The position numbers and the translations under genes were made by a program. From positions 62,001 to 126,000 of the forward strand of contig NZ_CP048288.1 in assembly GCF_010365285.1 (NCBI RefSeq): 64,000 nucleotides of DNA, given 5' to 3'. This DNA comes from Paenibacillus rhizovicinus (GTDB taxonomy: Bacteria > Bacillota > Bacilli > Paenibacillales > Paenibacillaceae). The first letter of the stretch is position 1, and the number at the start of each line of letters is the position of its first letter. Below, in pieces: positions 28,027 through 34,531 of this stretch. The notes under the pieces are model-generated. The model was not told where the DNA came from. It saw only the letters and a list, made by a program, of their open reading frames with translations, and made no database searches.

Positions 28027-28359
28027 TTACGCACCTCCGTTCCGGAGATTATGAAGCGCAAATACGAGATCGCCTGTTGCGCCAAGCGCCGGATCGCCGC
28101 CGTTTCGAGCCGTGTACCCCTTGCCGTCTGCTTGTGTGGACTGCAGCGACTGGATGCCCCGGTTGTCATTGGCGTAAATTGTAGCCAAATCATGATGATA
28201 CTCATTGGCTGACGACACGGTATGATAGGCGGTCATGGCGCCAAGGACGCCCCATCCAGCTAACTTCCCGGTCTTTCCAAGCTCATAGCCGCTATACAGG
28301 TTGTCCAAGCCTCGACGGCCTGTCTTGTTGATCCAGTCTCCTCTGAATCGCACTGCCAT
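28027..28359 (-). CDS. Small protein 1 of the Gly/Ala-rich cluster
   Basis: 110 residues from ATG 28359 after AGGAGAG. Starts M-A-V-R-F-R-G-D-W-I-N-K-T-G-R-R-G; a hydrophobic stretch K-L-A-G-W-G-V-L-G-A-M-T-A-Y sits near residues 32-45. The start overlaps nothing and lies four bases after the small terminase stop. Function unknown. Confidence 0.5.
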   Translation of the reverse strand: MAVRFRGDWINKTGRRGLDNLYSGYELGKTGKLAGWGVLGAMTAYHTVSSANEYHHDLATIYANDNRGIQSLQSTQADGKGYTARNGGDPALGATGDLVFALHNLRNGGA

Positions 28360-28363
28360 GAGA

Positions 28364-29101
28364 TCACTCTCCTTCTTCGAAACCGATCGGCTGCGCCTCA
28401 ATTACGGTGGCAGATCCATTCATGCGGGCGTAGTAGGCTTTTTCGGCTTCGTCTTCCTGCTCCTCTAAAAAGGTCACGTCCGTCTTGAGCTTGAGCATCT
28501 CTGCCGCTCGTTGGGACGGATCCACCTCGACAGTAATCTTGGTGCCCTCTTTATCTTTACGTGTCGAGTTCATCAACTGCATGGTCTTGAACAGACTTTG
28601 GCGCAGCTTCTCTTTGTACTCGACAACCGGGTGCAGCTCGGACTTGGTGATTGGCTCGGAGTCTTCCGTCATACCGATCGTATTCTGAATAATAAAGTCG
28701 GCGTCGATCGCCATTTTATTGTCGCAACGGAGCATCGTAACGCCGATATCGACGAGCTCTCGAATCATAATTAAATCCACTGTGCTGCGTGGGTCTTCCG
28801 GCTTTATCTTAAAGTGCTCACAATATCGGTCATAGAGATCCTCAATCGCCGCAATCTCAATCGGACATTTCTCTTCTACCGGCGCCATATCTGCTTTGTA
28901 CAGGAAGCAATTCTCCCGGTATGGGCAAGCCTGCCCCTTGCAGATGATCGGAACGCTGGCATAAAGGCCGTGCTTCGTGTTTCGCATACGTTTCGCCACA
29001 TCAATGGCTGCCACGGCATCCGGATTAAGTGTCCATGCGGTTGGATTCAGGTTCTGGGATACAGTAAGCTTCCCAGCTTCGGTTTTTGGTCCTGTACTCA
29101 T
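28364..29101 (-). CDS. Terminase small subunit-like protein with Cys motif
   Basis: 245 residues from ATG 29101. Residues about 37-80 carry K-H-G-L-Y-A-S-V-P-I-I-C-K-G-Q-A-C-P-Y followed by C-F and C-P-I-E, a four-Cys pattern typical of a group of small-terminase-like phage proteins, then helices and a coiled C-terminus. It lies upstream of the large terminase with only small genes between, as expected for a packaging pair. Likely recognises the packaging site on phage DNA. Confidence 0.55.
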   Translation of the reverse strand: MSTGPKTEAGKLTVSQNLNPTAWTLNPDAVAAIDVAKRMRNTKHGLYASVPIICKGQACPYRENCFLYKADMAPVEEKCPIEIAAIEDLYDRYCEHFKIKPEDPRSTVDLIMIRELVDIGVTMLRCDNKMAIDADFIIQNTIGMTEDSEPITKSELHPVVEYKEKLRQSLFKTMQLMNSTRKDKEGTKITVEVDPSQRAAEMLKLKTDVTFLEEQEDEAEKAYYARMNGSATVIEAQPIGFEEGE

Positions 29102-29248
29102 CCCTGCACATCCCTCTGAAAATAAAATAGAGGCCGGCGCCCTCACCCCCTATTATCCCAATCGGTGTTAGTTAGGGCGGCGCCTAGACCCCTGCTTCTT
29201 AATTTTACACCCTAGCCATAGAGCAACTAAAACCCGCTCCTGGCGCAA

Positions 29249-29281
29249 CAAAAAAAGCAGCTCCCGGTATTGGGAGCTGCT
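29249..29281 (-). terminator. Terminator after the parMR operon
   Basis: Perfect 10-bp stem (AGCAGCTCCC / GGGAGCTGCT, 256-265 and 272-281) with a six-base loop. On the minus strand it is followed by seven T residues, ending the transcript of the ParM and ParR genes just after the ParR stop at 29289. The 29102-29248 stretch otherwise holds only the leader of the packaging operon. Confidence 0.85.
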
Positions 29282-29288
29282 CGTTGGT

Positions 29289-29447
29289 TCATTCAGATGG
29301 TTTGTTGTTTTCCTGCTTATTCTTCTCGATTTCTATCGCAAGCTTGAGCAGGCGGCGTACTTCGTGTGATTGGTCGCCTTTAGGGATCTCGTCGAAGTGA
29401 TCCTTTATGGCTGTATCCACGTCCCTTATTCTCGCTTGTAAGAGCAT
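29289..29447 (-). CDS. ParR-like ribbon-helix-helix segregation protein
   Basis: 52 residues: ATG 29447, five bases after the ParM stop. The N-terminal strand L-L-Q-A-R-I-R-D-V-D followed by helix T-A-I-K-D-H-F-D-E-I and then P-K-G-D-Q-S-H-E-V-R-R-L-L matches the beta-alpha-alpha plan of ParR and Arc-type DNA-binding proteins, where the strand reads DNA as a dimer. The gene order parM then parR with an upstream repeat array fits type II segregation systems. It probably binds the repeats at 30689-30726 and represses the operon. Confidence 0.65.
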   Translation of the reverse strand: MLLQARIRDVDTAIKDHFDEIPKGDQSHEVRRLLKLAIEIEKNKQENNKPSE

Positions 29448-29452
29448 ATTGG

Positions 29453-30664
29453 TCACACTGCCTCTTCAAGCATTTGGAGGAATGGCACTACGTATTCCTC
29501 GAAGATTTCATCTTGCGGCATGCCCTTTTGAACCAGGTTCAGGACCGCCATTTCATAGAATCCGATAACGTTGCTGTATTGAGCCATTTCGGCTTTGAAC
29601 AGACCACCAACGTTTTTCGACTTGAATGCCAAGACGAGAGAATCGAAGAAGATATCGGCGCCGCCACCGGTGATCAGGATACCCTGCAGACGCTGAATCT
29701 CACTGCCCCATGCTCGGGTTACTTCGTCCACGATCAGTTCAGCAACCTCTTCCACGGATTCTGTGATTTCTGGCGTCACGTCGTGAGTTTCTCCAGCGTA
29801 CCACAGCGACTTCGTGCGGATCATTACGTCAAGATCCGTATCAGTTGCCTTGTACTCGTAGCCTTCTGCAGCGAACTTAATCGCAAGTTTCGTGCGCAGC
29901 TTGTCGTACACAAGGTTCGTCGCTTCAGTGGAGATTGAAGTGCCTTCTTCTTCACGGATGAATCCATCTTCGAAGAGTGCGGCATCCGTTGTGCCTTGGC
30001 CGATGTCAATGACGCCATGATATTTTGGTGCTTTGCCGGCAGGCAGCAGCAACGTTTTTTCTTCCCTATAGTTAGGATTGAATCTGTAGGTATGATCGAG
30101 AACCGTTCCTTCCGGCTGGCGGATGATATCGACATCGATTACGTTGATTTTCTTGATTACAGTTTTTCCATGGCCCAAGTTGAATGTGATCTCAAAGGAT
30201 TGCTTCAAGTATTCGACCAGCTTGTCCGCATAAATTTTACCGTAATCTTCATTCGGTACGCCTGTCTCCAGGATAACGTCGTACTCGCCTTCTTCATCTG
30301 GAACACCAAGGGCGATCGCTGTGCGGAACAAGACTTGGCTGTCTGTATCTGTTGCACGATCACGAGCCTCTGTACGGTTCGATGTGCGTCCGCCGGTTTT
30401 CGTGCGGGCCTGGTCGCCAACCATATGTGTTTTTCCGTCGATCGTTACAACCAGCTTCTGACGGTTGATTTCATCAAAATTGAACAATTTCGTGCTCGGC
30501 TGTCCGGAAACCACGATGCTTGGAAACACGTACTGAATCCCTGCACTGGAAAGGAGCTTGCCCCATCCGAAACCCATGTCAAGTGCGATTAGAATTGGAC
30601 GTTTCGTCTTTGCCAATGGAATACCGGACTTCGGTGCTGCCTTGGATGAACTTGCTGCTGGCAT
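29453..30664 (-). CDS. ParM-like actin ATPase
   Basis: 403 residues. Actin-fold signatures are clear: phosphate-1 loop A-L-D-M-G-F-G-W-G-K (27-36), phosphate-2 loop G-V-I-D-I-G-Q-G-T-T-D-A-A-L (217-230) and adenosine motif I-L-I-T-G-G-G-A-D (329-337). The family forms ATP-driven filaments that push plasmid or phage DNA copies apart, or move phage DNA in the cell. ATG 30664 follows AAAGGTGG. Followed by a ParR candidate and preceded by parC-like repeats, so a complete cassette is present. Confidence 0.8.
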   Translation of the reverse strand: MPAASSSKAAPKSGIPLAKTKRPILIALDMGFGWGKLLSSAGIQYVFPSIVVSGQPSTKLFNFDEINRQKLVVTIDGKTHMVGDQARTKTGGRTSNRTEARDRATDTDSQVLFRTAIALGVPDEEGEYDVILETGVPNEDYGKIYADKLVEYLKQSFEITFNLGHGKTVIKKINVIDVDIIRQPEGTVLDHTYRFNPNYREEKTLLLPAGKAPKYHGVIDIGQGTTDAALFEDGFIREEEGTSISTEATNLVYDKLRTKLAIKFAAEGYEYKATDTDLDVMIRTKSLWYAGETHDVTPEITESVEEVAELIVDEVTRAWGSEIQRLQGILITGGGADIFFDSLVLAFKSKNVGGLFKAEMAQYSNVIGFYEMAVLNLVQKGMPQDEIFEEYVVPFLQMLEEAV

Positions 30665-30688
30665 ATGTATGTTCCACCTTTCATTTTG

Positions 30689-30726
30689 TCATACGATGTA
30701 TGAACATGTATGAATCTGTATGACAA
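30689..30726. repeat. parC-like tandem 10-bp repeats
   Basis: Three exact-period direct repeats TGTATGAACA, TGTATGAATC, TGTATGACAA occupy 30697-30726, preceded by an inverted partial copy TCATACGA at 30689-30696. They lie immediately upstream of the ParM gene and directly downstream of its -10 box, the usual place of a ParR-bound centromere that also serves as operator. Confidence 0.65.
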
Positions 30727-30754
30727 TAATAGCATGTCCAAAATGCAGATGCAA
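30726..30754 (-). promoter_or_regulatory. Promoter of the parMR operon
   Basis: Minus-strand TTGCAT (30749-30754), 17-base spacer, and TATTAT (30726-30731) with an extended TGC just before it. Transcription would start inside the parC-like repeats, so ParR binding should block it. Confidence 0.55.
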
Positions 30755-30804
30755 GAACAATTTTCCATTAGAATTCGTCAGTATTTTTCGCTAAAAAACG
30801 CAAA

Positions 30805-30829
30805 AACAGCGGGTGTGCCGCCCGCTGTT
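30805..30829 (-). terminator. Minus-strand terminator upstream of parMR
   Basis: Nine-base inverted repeat AACAGCGGG / CCCGCTGTT; on the minus strand it is followed by TTTTTGCGTTTTTT. It isolates the parMR promoter from transcripts coming from the tRNA region. Confidence 0.75.
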
Positions 30830-30866
30830 AGTGCATTCCGTATTCAATGTGATCAGGAGGTGCTCC

Positions 30867-30932
30867 ATGAACAAAGATCGATCAGTGACTATTAACAGTG
30901 TAATGCATTACACCATTAAAATCAAGATTTAA
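30867..30932 (+). CDS. Possible 21-residue peptide
   Basis: ATG 30867 follows a strong AGGAGG at seven bases and the frame reads M-N-K-D-R-S-V-T-I-N-S-V-M-H-Y-T-I-K-I-K-I. The perfect 16-bp palindrome at 30898-30913 lies inside it. There is no clear plus-strand promoter, and surrounding genes are on the minus strand, so expression is doubtful. Confidence 0.2.
   Translation: MNKDRSVTINSVMHYTIKIKI
30898..30913. promoter_or_regulatory. Palindromic operator, 16-bp perfect copy
   Basis: GTGTAATGCATTACAC is the longest perfect version of the recurring palindrome. It lies in the 245-base gap between the parMR promoter region and the terminator after the gene at 31078. No promoter box is obvious next to it. 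Confidence 0.5.
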
Positions 30933-31011
30933 TTTGTCCATCATGCGAACCTTTGTTCCTATATTTTATAGGAGAACACATGTTCTGTAAATAGGCCATA
31001 ATAAAATAAAA

Positions 31012-31034
31012 AATCCCCGATTATCTCGGAGATT
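31012..31034 (-). terminator. Terminator after the tRNA operon
   Basis: AATCCCCGA / TCGGAGATT stem with one mismatch and a five-base loop; on the minus strand TTTTTTATTTTATTAT follows. Ends transcription of the tRNA cluster and the gene at 31078-31314. Confidence 0.7.
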
Positions 31035-31077
31035 GGTTATTGGAGGCGGCGATCGATACGACCTCCGCCGGACGCCC

Positions 31078-31314
31078 TTATTCAGCTGCTACGAAGACCT
31101 TTTCTACCTGGCCGTAAACGAACCCCGGTTGCTCTACGTTGTGCTCGATAAATGCTTTCGCATCGTCGTAGGTTTCAACAGGATCACTTTCGATCTTGTC
31201 GATGGCGAAAAAGCTTCCGTCTTTTGCTTCAGCGGGATGCATCTGCTCAAGGATTTCTGCAGGAATCTCGGATTTGACGCTTACCACGCCGATAAATTTT
31301 TCAATCAATGGCAT
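31078..31314 (-). CDS. Small protein of the tRNA operon
   Basis: 78 residues from ATG 31314, five bases after AGGTGA; upstream in-frame codons would run into the tRNA-Pro gene. Reads M-P-L-I-E-K-F-I-G-V-V-S-V-K-S-E-I-P and contains H-P-A-E-A-K-D-G-S-F-F-A-I-D-K. Mixed alpha/beta, no known motif. It is the last gene of the tRNA transcript. Function unknown. Confidence 0.55.
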   Translation of the reverse strand: MPLIEKFIGVVSVKSEIPAEILEQMHPAEAKDGSFFAIDKIESDPVETYDDAKAFIEHNVEQPGFVYGQVEKVFVAAE

Positions 31315-31352
31315 ATTGTTCACCTCATCCTTGGCAATGTAAATGGTTATGG

Positions 31353-31426
<74 letters not shown>

Positions 31427-31431
31427 ATACG

Positions 31432-31505
31432 GGCAGCGTGATCGGACTCGAACCGCACAACAATCCCCTTCCACAGGAGATGCTTTTCCGTTAAGCTAAC
31501 GCTGC
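31432..31505 (-). tRNA. tRNA of uncertain type (possibly His, GTG)
   Basis: Acceptor GCAGCGT pairs perfectly with ACGCTGC, D arm GCTT...AAGC is normal, and the T loop TTCGAGT is present. The anticodon arm is unusual: stem TCTCC/GGGGA encloses TGTGGAA, which puts G where U33 is expected and reads TGG by strict counting, while a one-base shift would read GTG (His) after a T. The T stem is also poorly paired. Either a degenerate gene or a non-canonical tRNA. Confidence 0.6.
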
Positions 31506-31511
31506 ATATGG

Positions 31512-31584
31512 CTGACCGACCAGGGTTCGAACCTGGGACCCACGGATTAACAGTCCGTTGCTCTACCTGCTGAGCTATCGATCA
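31512..31584 (-). tRNA. tRNA-Asn (anticodon GTT)
   Basis: Acceptor TGATCGA / TCGGTCA with one wobble pair; D arm GCTC...GAGC; anticodon stem ACGGA/TCCGT, loop CTGTTAA; T arm CCAGG-TTCGAAC-CCTGG is perfect. CCA not encoded. Confidence 0.92.
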
Positions 31585-31591
31585 AAATTGG

Positions 31592-31662
31592 CACCGGCTG
31601 AAGGATTCGAACCAACGCTGACGGTTTTGGAGACCGCTGTTCTACCATTGAACTAAGCCGAT
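31592..31662 (-). tRNA. tRNA-Trp (anticodon CCA)
   Basis: Acceptor ATCGGCT / AGCCGGT; anticodon stem GCGGT/ACCGT with loop CTCCAAA; T loop TTCGAAT. The T stem GTTGG/CCTTC has two mismatches, so the gene has drifted somewhat. Confidence 0.88.
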
Positions 31663-31666
31663 ATGT

Positions 31667-31743
31667 TGGTTGCAGAGGAGGGATTCGAACCCCCGACCTT
31701 CTGGGCATGAGCCAGACGAGCTACCATGCTGCTCTACTCCGCT
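31667..31743 (-). tRNA. tRNA-Met (CAT), initiator-like, with encoded CCA
   Basis: The D arm text AGAGCAGCATGGTAGCTCG is nearly identical to bacterial initiator tRNA, the first acceptor pair is a mismatch (A1-A72) as in initiators, and the 3' end ACCA is encoded. Anticodon loop CTCATGC gives CAT; stem TCTGG/CCAGA retains two of the three G-C pairs typical of initiators. It is the first gene of the tRNA transcript. Confidence 0.85.
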
Positions 31744-31863
31744 ATAATAAGGAGGTGCCCTCGCCCCGTTCAATAACGATCGAACCAATGTCCGGTCGCC
31801 TAACGAGGCGAGAACAACAAATGCCAGTACCTTCCGCAAGGAGGAACATGACTCGCCGAAATC

Positions 31864-31892
31864 AATATACCATATTGCGTAACGCATTACAA
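31864..31892 (-). promoter_or_regulatory. Promoter and operator of the tRNA cluster
   Basis: Minus-strand TTGTAA (31887-31892), 17-base spacer and TATATT (31864-31869) with extended TGG. The palindrome GTAACGCATTAC (31879-31890) overlaps the -35 box and spacer, so a bound protein would block RNA polymerase. The 120 bases from here to the first tRNA hold no convincing gene. Confidence 0.65.
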
Positions 31893-31913
31893 CACTATGT
31901 TTTTTTTCTTGAA

Positions 31914-32072
31914 CTAACCAGCGAATGCTTCTTGTCTTTCATATTCTTGAAGCTCTTCTTCTCGGATTGCCGGTACGATTGCTTCCGGACGATTCAACAG
32001 AAGCATGAGAATAAAGTAAACGAGCCAGTGGCTGACGCCTGTCTTAACCAGTCGCCTGGTAATTGCTTTCAT
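31914..32072 (-). CDS. Small protein with membrane-like segment
   Basis: 52 residues from ATG 32072, five bases after GGGGGTGG, overlapping the end of the upstream gene by 29 bases. A hydrophobic stretch W-L-V-Y-F-I-L-M-L-L-L (residues 16-26) is followed by an acidic helix (R-E-E-E-L-Q-E-Y-E-R-Q-E). Basic residues precede the hydrophobic part, suggesting a single membrane anchor. Function unknown. Confidence 0.5.
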   Translation of the reverse strand: MKAITRRLVKTGVSHWLVYFILMLLLNRPEAIVPAIREEELQEYERQEAFAG

Positions 32073-32757
32073 AGGAACCACCCCCTTCCTCAAACTCGCA
32101 CATCATTTCCCGTTCGAAGCGATCATGAGGCATCTCTCGCTGCACCTGTGCCATTTCAGCCATCGTCAGCACCTCAATACTTGTAATTCGTCGTGCCATC
32201 TTTCCCTGCTCCCTGATGCGCCTGTAGAAGCTCTTGAACGCTGTCGGATGCGGCCCATTAATTGTGCCGACCATAATGACGTTGGCGATCATAAGCAGAT
32301 GGTCAAACTCTCTCCGGTCTTCCAGGAATTCTAAAACAGCCGGCATGTTCTCGGGATCCTCGAAAATAACCTCCTTGCTGTGGAACAGGTCATATCCCCT
32401 ATACTGCTGGTAGCTATAATTAGATACGATGTAGATGGTTTTTCCGTTGACGTATACCTCTTTGTATCCATTGCGCTGCGTGAGGACTTCGTACTCGTGG
32501 CCGAGCTCCCTGGCGATCTCAGTGAACCTATTCATTCGATGCGACGAGTCGAGGATCGAGGTTACGAGCACCGTATCCCGCTTATTCAGAATGGCTCTCT
32601 TGAGAATTGCTGTCGTCTTTCCGGTCGCCCTGCCAGCTATGATGCATTTGTTCTCTGCGTCCGCATTGATGAAGTCATCCCAGACTCTATATGCGTTGTC
32701 GCTTCGATACAGCCGATCTGCCGGATGCAGCTCCAAATACTGGTGTACGAGCTCCAT
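32044..32757 (-). CDS. Terminase-like ATPase with MEL N-terminus
   Basis: 237 residues from ATG 32757 after GGAGG. N-terminus M-E-L-V-H-Q-Y-L matches the peptide shared by the small-gene family at 44-48 kb. Walker A C-I-I-A-G-R-A-T-G-K-T-T (about 38-49) and a likely Walker B V-I-F-E-D-P-E (about 131-137); V-G-T-I-N-G resembles motif III. The end R-E-M-P-H-D-R-F-E-R-E-M-M-C-E-F resembles the close of terminase ATPase domains, and no nuclease domain follows. Possibly a second motor or a regulator of packaging. Confidence 0.55.
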   Translation of the reverse strand: MELVHQYLELHPADRLYRSDNAYRVWDDFINADAENKCIIAGRATGKTTAILKRAILNKRDTVLVTSILDSSHRMNRFTEIARELGHEYEVLTQRNGYKEVYVNGKTIYIVSNYSYQQYRGYDLFHSKEVIFEDPENMPAVLEFLEDRREFDHLLMIANVIMVGTINGPHPTAFKSFYRRIREQGKMARRITSIEVLTMAEMAQVQREMPHDRFEREMMCEFEEGGGSYESNYQATG

Positions 32758-33127
32758 GAGCCACCTCCAGTCTCTCGAAGCGGGGCAGTGTCTCTCCGTT
32801 GACCTCAACTGACTCGTTCCACATGTCGAGCGGCCGAACCCAGATATCGCCCTCGTCGTTGACGTAGATCACCAGATCTTCGCCCTTCAGCTTCCGCATG
32901 GCCGGCAAGCTGCCGATGATATGCTGCGGCGTGATCCAGAAGTGGTCTTCACCCTCTTTCCACACCGCCAGCTTCTCATTCTTACCTTCGCTGTACTTGC
33001 CGATGCCGATCTGCCTGCAGCCTTTCATGAGCTCCTTGTCGCCGCCCTCCATATACGAGCCGACGCCGATCACCTTGTAGATTCCACCCTTGTAATGCTT
33101 GTAGTTTTCATTGGCTGTTGGTTTCAT
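32687..33127 (-). CDS. DUF1653-like protein
   Basis: 146 residues. Y-K-H-Y-K-G-G-I-Y-K-V-I-G-V-G at residues 10-24 and I-Y-V-N-D-E-G-D-I-W-V-R-P-L-D-M-W near 87-103, then R-F-E-R-L, match the DUF1653 pattern; here the domain is interrupted by an insert of about 45 residues. The frame continues 27 residues past the domain and overlaps the start of the next gene by 71 bases, an unusually long overlap. Function of the family is not known to me. Confidence 0.6.
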   Translation of the reverse strand: MKPTANENYKHYKGGIYKVIGVGSYMEGGDKELMKGCRQIGIGKYSEGKNEKLAVWKEGEDHFWITPQHIIGSLPAMRKLKGEDLVIYVNDEGDIWVRPLDMWNESVEVNGETLPRFERLEVAHGARTPVFGAASGRSAVSKRQRI

Positions 33128-33153
33128 GCCTTGTAGCCTCCCAGATTCTTAAT

Positions 33154-33178
33154 AGAGCCGAAGGCTCTTCGATTTTTT
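33154..33178 (+). terminator. Hairpin followed by T run, plus orientation
   Basis: AGAGCC / GGCTCT stem with a three-base loop, then TCGA and six T. It points along the plus strand although neighbouring genes are on the minus strand. It may stop antisense transcripts or simply be an mRNA hairpin between minus-strand genes. Confidence 0.35.
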
Positions 33179-33221
33179 ATGAATAGCTAATTATTGCTCT
33201 TGTTTTCTCGAGATTCTTTGC

Positions 33222-33356
33222 TCACCATACGACCCAATGGATTAGCCGTGAAATTCCGCATCCTGCGACGACTGCACCAATTGTGATAATGAGAGCCCAT
33301 GCAATTCCAAGACAGACGCCGAGCCCTCTTTCATCCGCTTCTTTTCTGCTCATCAT
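33222..33356 (-). CDS. Small single-pass membrane protein
   Basis: 44 residues from ATG 33356, eight bases after GGGGAGG, overlapping the preceding stop by four bases (ATGA). A 22-residue hydrophobic helix L-G-V-C-L-G-I-A-W-A-L-I-I-T-I-G-A-V-V follows a charged start (M-M-S-R-K-E-A-D-E-R). Short positively charged end. Function unknown. Confidence 0.55.
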   Translation of the reverse strand: MMSRKEADERGLGVCLGIAWALIITIGAVVAGCGISRLIHWVVW

Positions 33357-33793
33357 ATCGATAACCTCCCCGACATCGTAATGGTGTTGCCATCCCATTC
33401 AGGGACCTTCTCTCGCCTCATCACACGCCAGTCACCGGCCATCAGATCTTTCATCTGGGGTTGCCATAGGTGGCACTCCCCGCAGCCGTCAGACACAGCG
33501 TAGATACCGTCCTTTCGCATCTCCAGATAGATCCCGTCCATCCAGCTCAGCCGGATCACCTTATAGCCAGACGGCAACAGGCGCATGACAACGCTGAAAT
33601 CGAACCGATCCATATACTCCAGTTCGGTGTCGGGGCCGGCGGCGATCAAAACCTTCTCGCCTTTGTAACGAGAGTGCCAGAAGCCCGCCAGGGCTTGGGC
33701 GTCCTCGTAGCTCTCGCTCTTGGCGTGGTACACGCCATCATGTACGTGAGCTATGCCGTTTATCTTCCACAGATACGACTCCGCAAGCTCCAT
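33353..33793 (-). CDS. Unknown protein with MEL N-terminus
   Basis: 146 residues starting M-E-L-A-E-S-Y-L, the same N-terminal form as the small-gene family on the other strand 10 kb away. The body is a mixed alpha/beta domain with G-F-W-H-S-R-Y and, later, D-G-C-G-E-C-H-L-W, which could bind a metal. It overlaps the upstream gene by 56 bases. No family recognised. Confidence 0.55.
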   Translation of the reverse strand: MELAESYLWKINGIAHVHDGVYHAKSESYEDAQALAGFWHSRYKGEKVLIAAGPDTELEYMDRFDFSVVMRLLPSGYKVIRLSWMDGIYLEMRKDGIYAVSDGCGECHLWQPQMKDLMAGDWRVMRREKVPEWDGNTITMSGRLSI

Positions 33794-34058
33794 CCGGATC
33801 TACCTGCCTTTCTATAACGTCGATCAGCCGATTGATGATCTTCAGATCCGGCTCCCTTGTTGCTTGCGTCATTTTAGGCACGAACAAACCGTGGTCCTCC
33901 ATGACCTTCGCAAGATCGTGGAAGTGTTCTGATGGAACGATGATCGTTACATGTCTGCGGTCGATCATCGTTCCCTCTTCCCTCTCATGCGGCTCTATGT
34001 ATATCAATTCCCTTGCAAAATTGTCGTATTGCCATCCGCCTCTGAACCAATGAGCCAT
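33738..34058 (-). CDS. Unknown small protein
   Basis: 106 residues from ATG 34058, nine bases after GGAGG. Begins M-A-H-W-F-R-G-G-W-Q-Y-D-N-F-A-R-E-L-I; the middle V-T-I-I-V-P-S-E-H-F-H-D-L-A-K-V-M-E looks alpha/beta. The C-terminal 18 residues overlap the start of the next gene. No motif recognised. Confidence 0.45.
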   Translation of the reverse strand: MAHWFRGGWQYDNFARELIYIEPHEREEGTMIDRRHVTIIVPSEHFHDLAKVMEDHGLFVPKMTQATREPDLKIINRLIDVIERQVDPDGACGVVSVEDKRHSSRT

Positions 34059-34090
34059 GCCATTCATTCCTCCATTTCTTAATAGACCGG

Positions 34091-34357
34091 TTAATTAATT
34101 TTACGACCAATGATCATGCCGCCATGGTTCTCGATCGCATCTTTGCGGATCCGTTCCCGCTGCTCGTACAGCCATGTCAGCCACTCTTCCCGCTCCTTGA
34201 TCTTGCCTCTGCATTTGAAGCAGCATCCGAAGGTGATTCCTGGGAACTTGATCGATTTGGTCCTGTTGCTGATGAATCCGCACTCCGAATTCAGGCACTC
34301 ATAGCGTTTCGGCTCTTTCGGCTCTTTCGTCACATTGGTCGCTTTCGCCCTGCTCAT
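34091..34357 (-). CDS. Small zinc-finger protein
   Basis: 88 residues. C-L-N-S-E-C near residues 21-26 and G-C-C-F-K-C near 44-49 form a four-Cys zinc site; a basic helix rich in Arg, Glu and Lys follows (E-E-W-L-T-W-L-Y-E-Q-R-E-R). The start overlaps the previous gene by 59 bases. Could bind nucleic acid or a host protein. Confidence 0.5.
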   Translation of the reverse strand: MSRAKATNVTKEPKEPKRYECLNSECGFISNRTKSIKFPGITFGCCFKCRGKIKEREEWLTWLYEQRERIRKDAIENHGGMIIGRKIN

Positions 34358-34529
34358 GTTCCTCTCCCCCTAACTCTCTTTGTCCCTTGATGAATTGCAG
34401 CAGATTCCGAGCCAGCTTGAATTGTCCACGATAGCTGTCCGTGTCATCCTTGTACATCTTGCCGGCGGCAATCTCCTTTTCTTCTTTTATTTTTTCAATC
34501 AATGCTGCCAGCAGTTCTGAATCGTTCAT
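34299..34529 (-). CDS. Small helical protein
   Basis: 76 residues from ATG 34529, eight bases after AGGTGG. The first 30 residues are a charged helix (L-L-A-A-L-I-E-K-I-K-E-E-K-E-I-A). The end is Glu/Gln-rich and overlaps the following gene. Unknown function. Confidence 0.4.
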   Translation of the reverse strand: MNDSELLAALIEKIKEEKEIAAGKMYKDDTDSYRGQFKLARNLLQFIKGQRELGGEEHEQGESDQCDERAERAETL

Positions 34530-34531
34530 CC

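Noticed and set aside
29135..29185. GC-rich inverted repeat in the leader of the small terminase gene
   Set aside because: Only about six continuous pairs (CGCCCT/AGGGCG) and no T run; too weak to name.
31642..31887. 81-codon frame across the tRNA-Met gene
   Set aside because: It overlaps a clear tRNA and its promoter and has no ribosome binding site.
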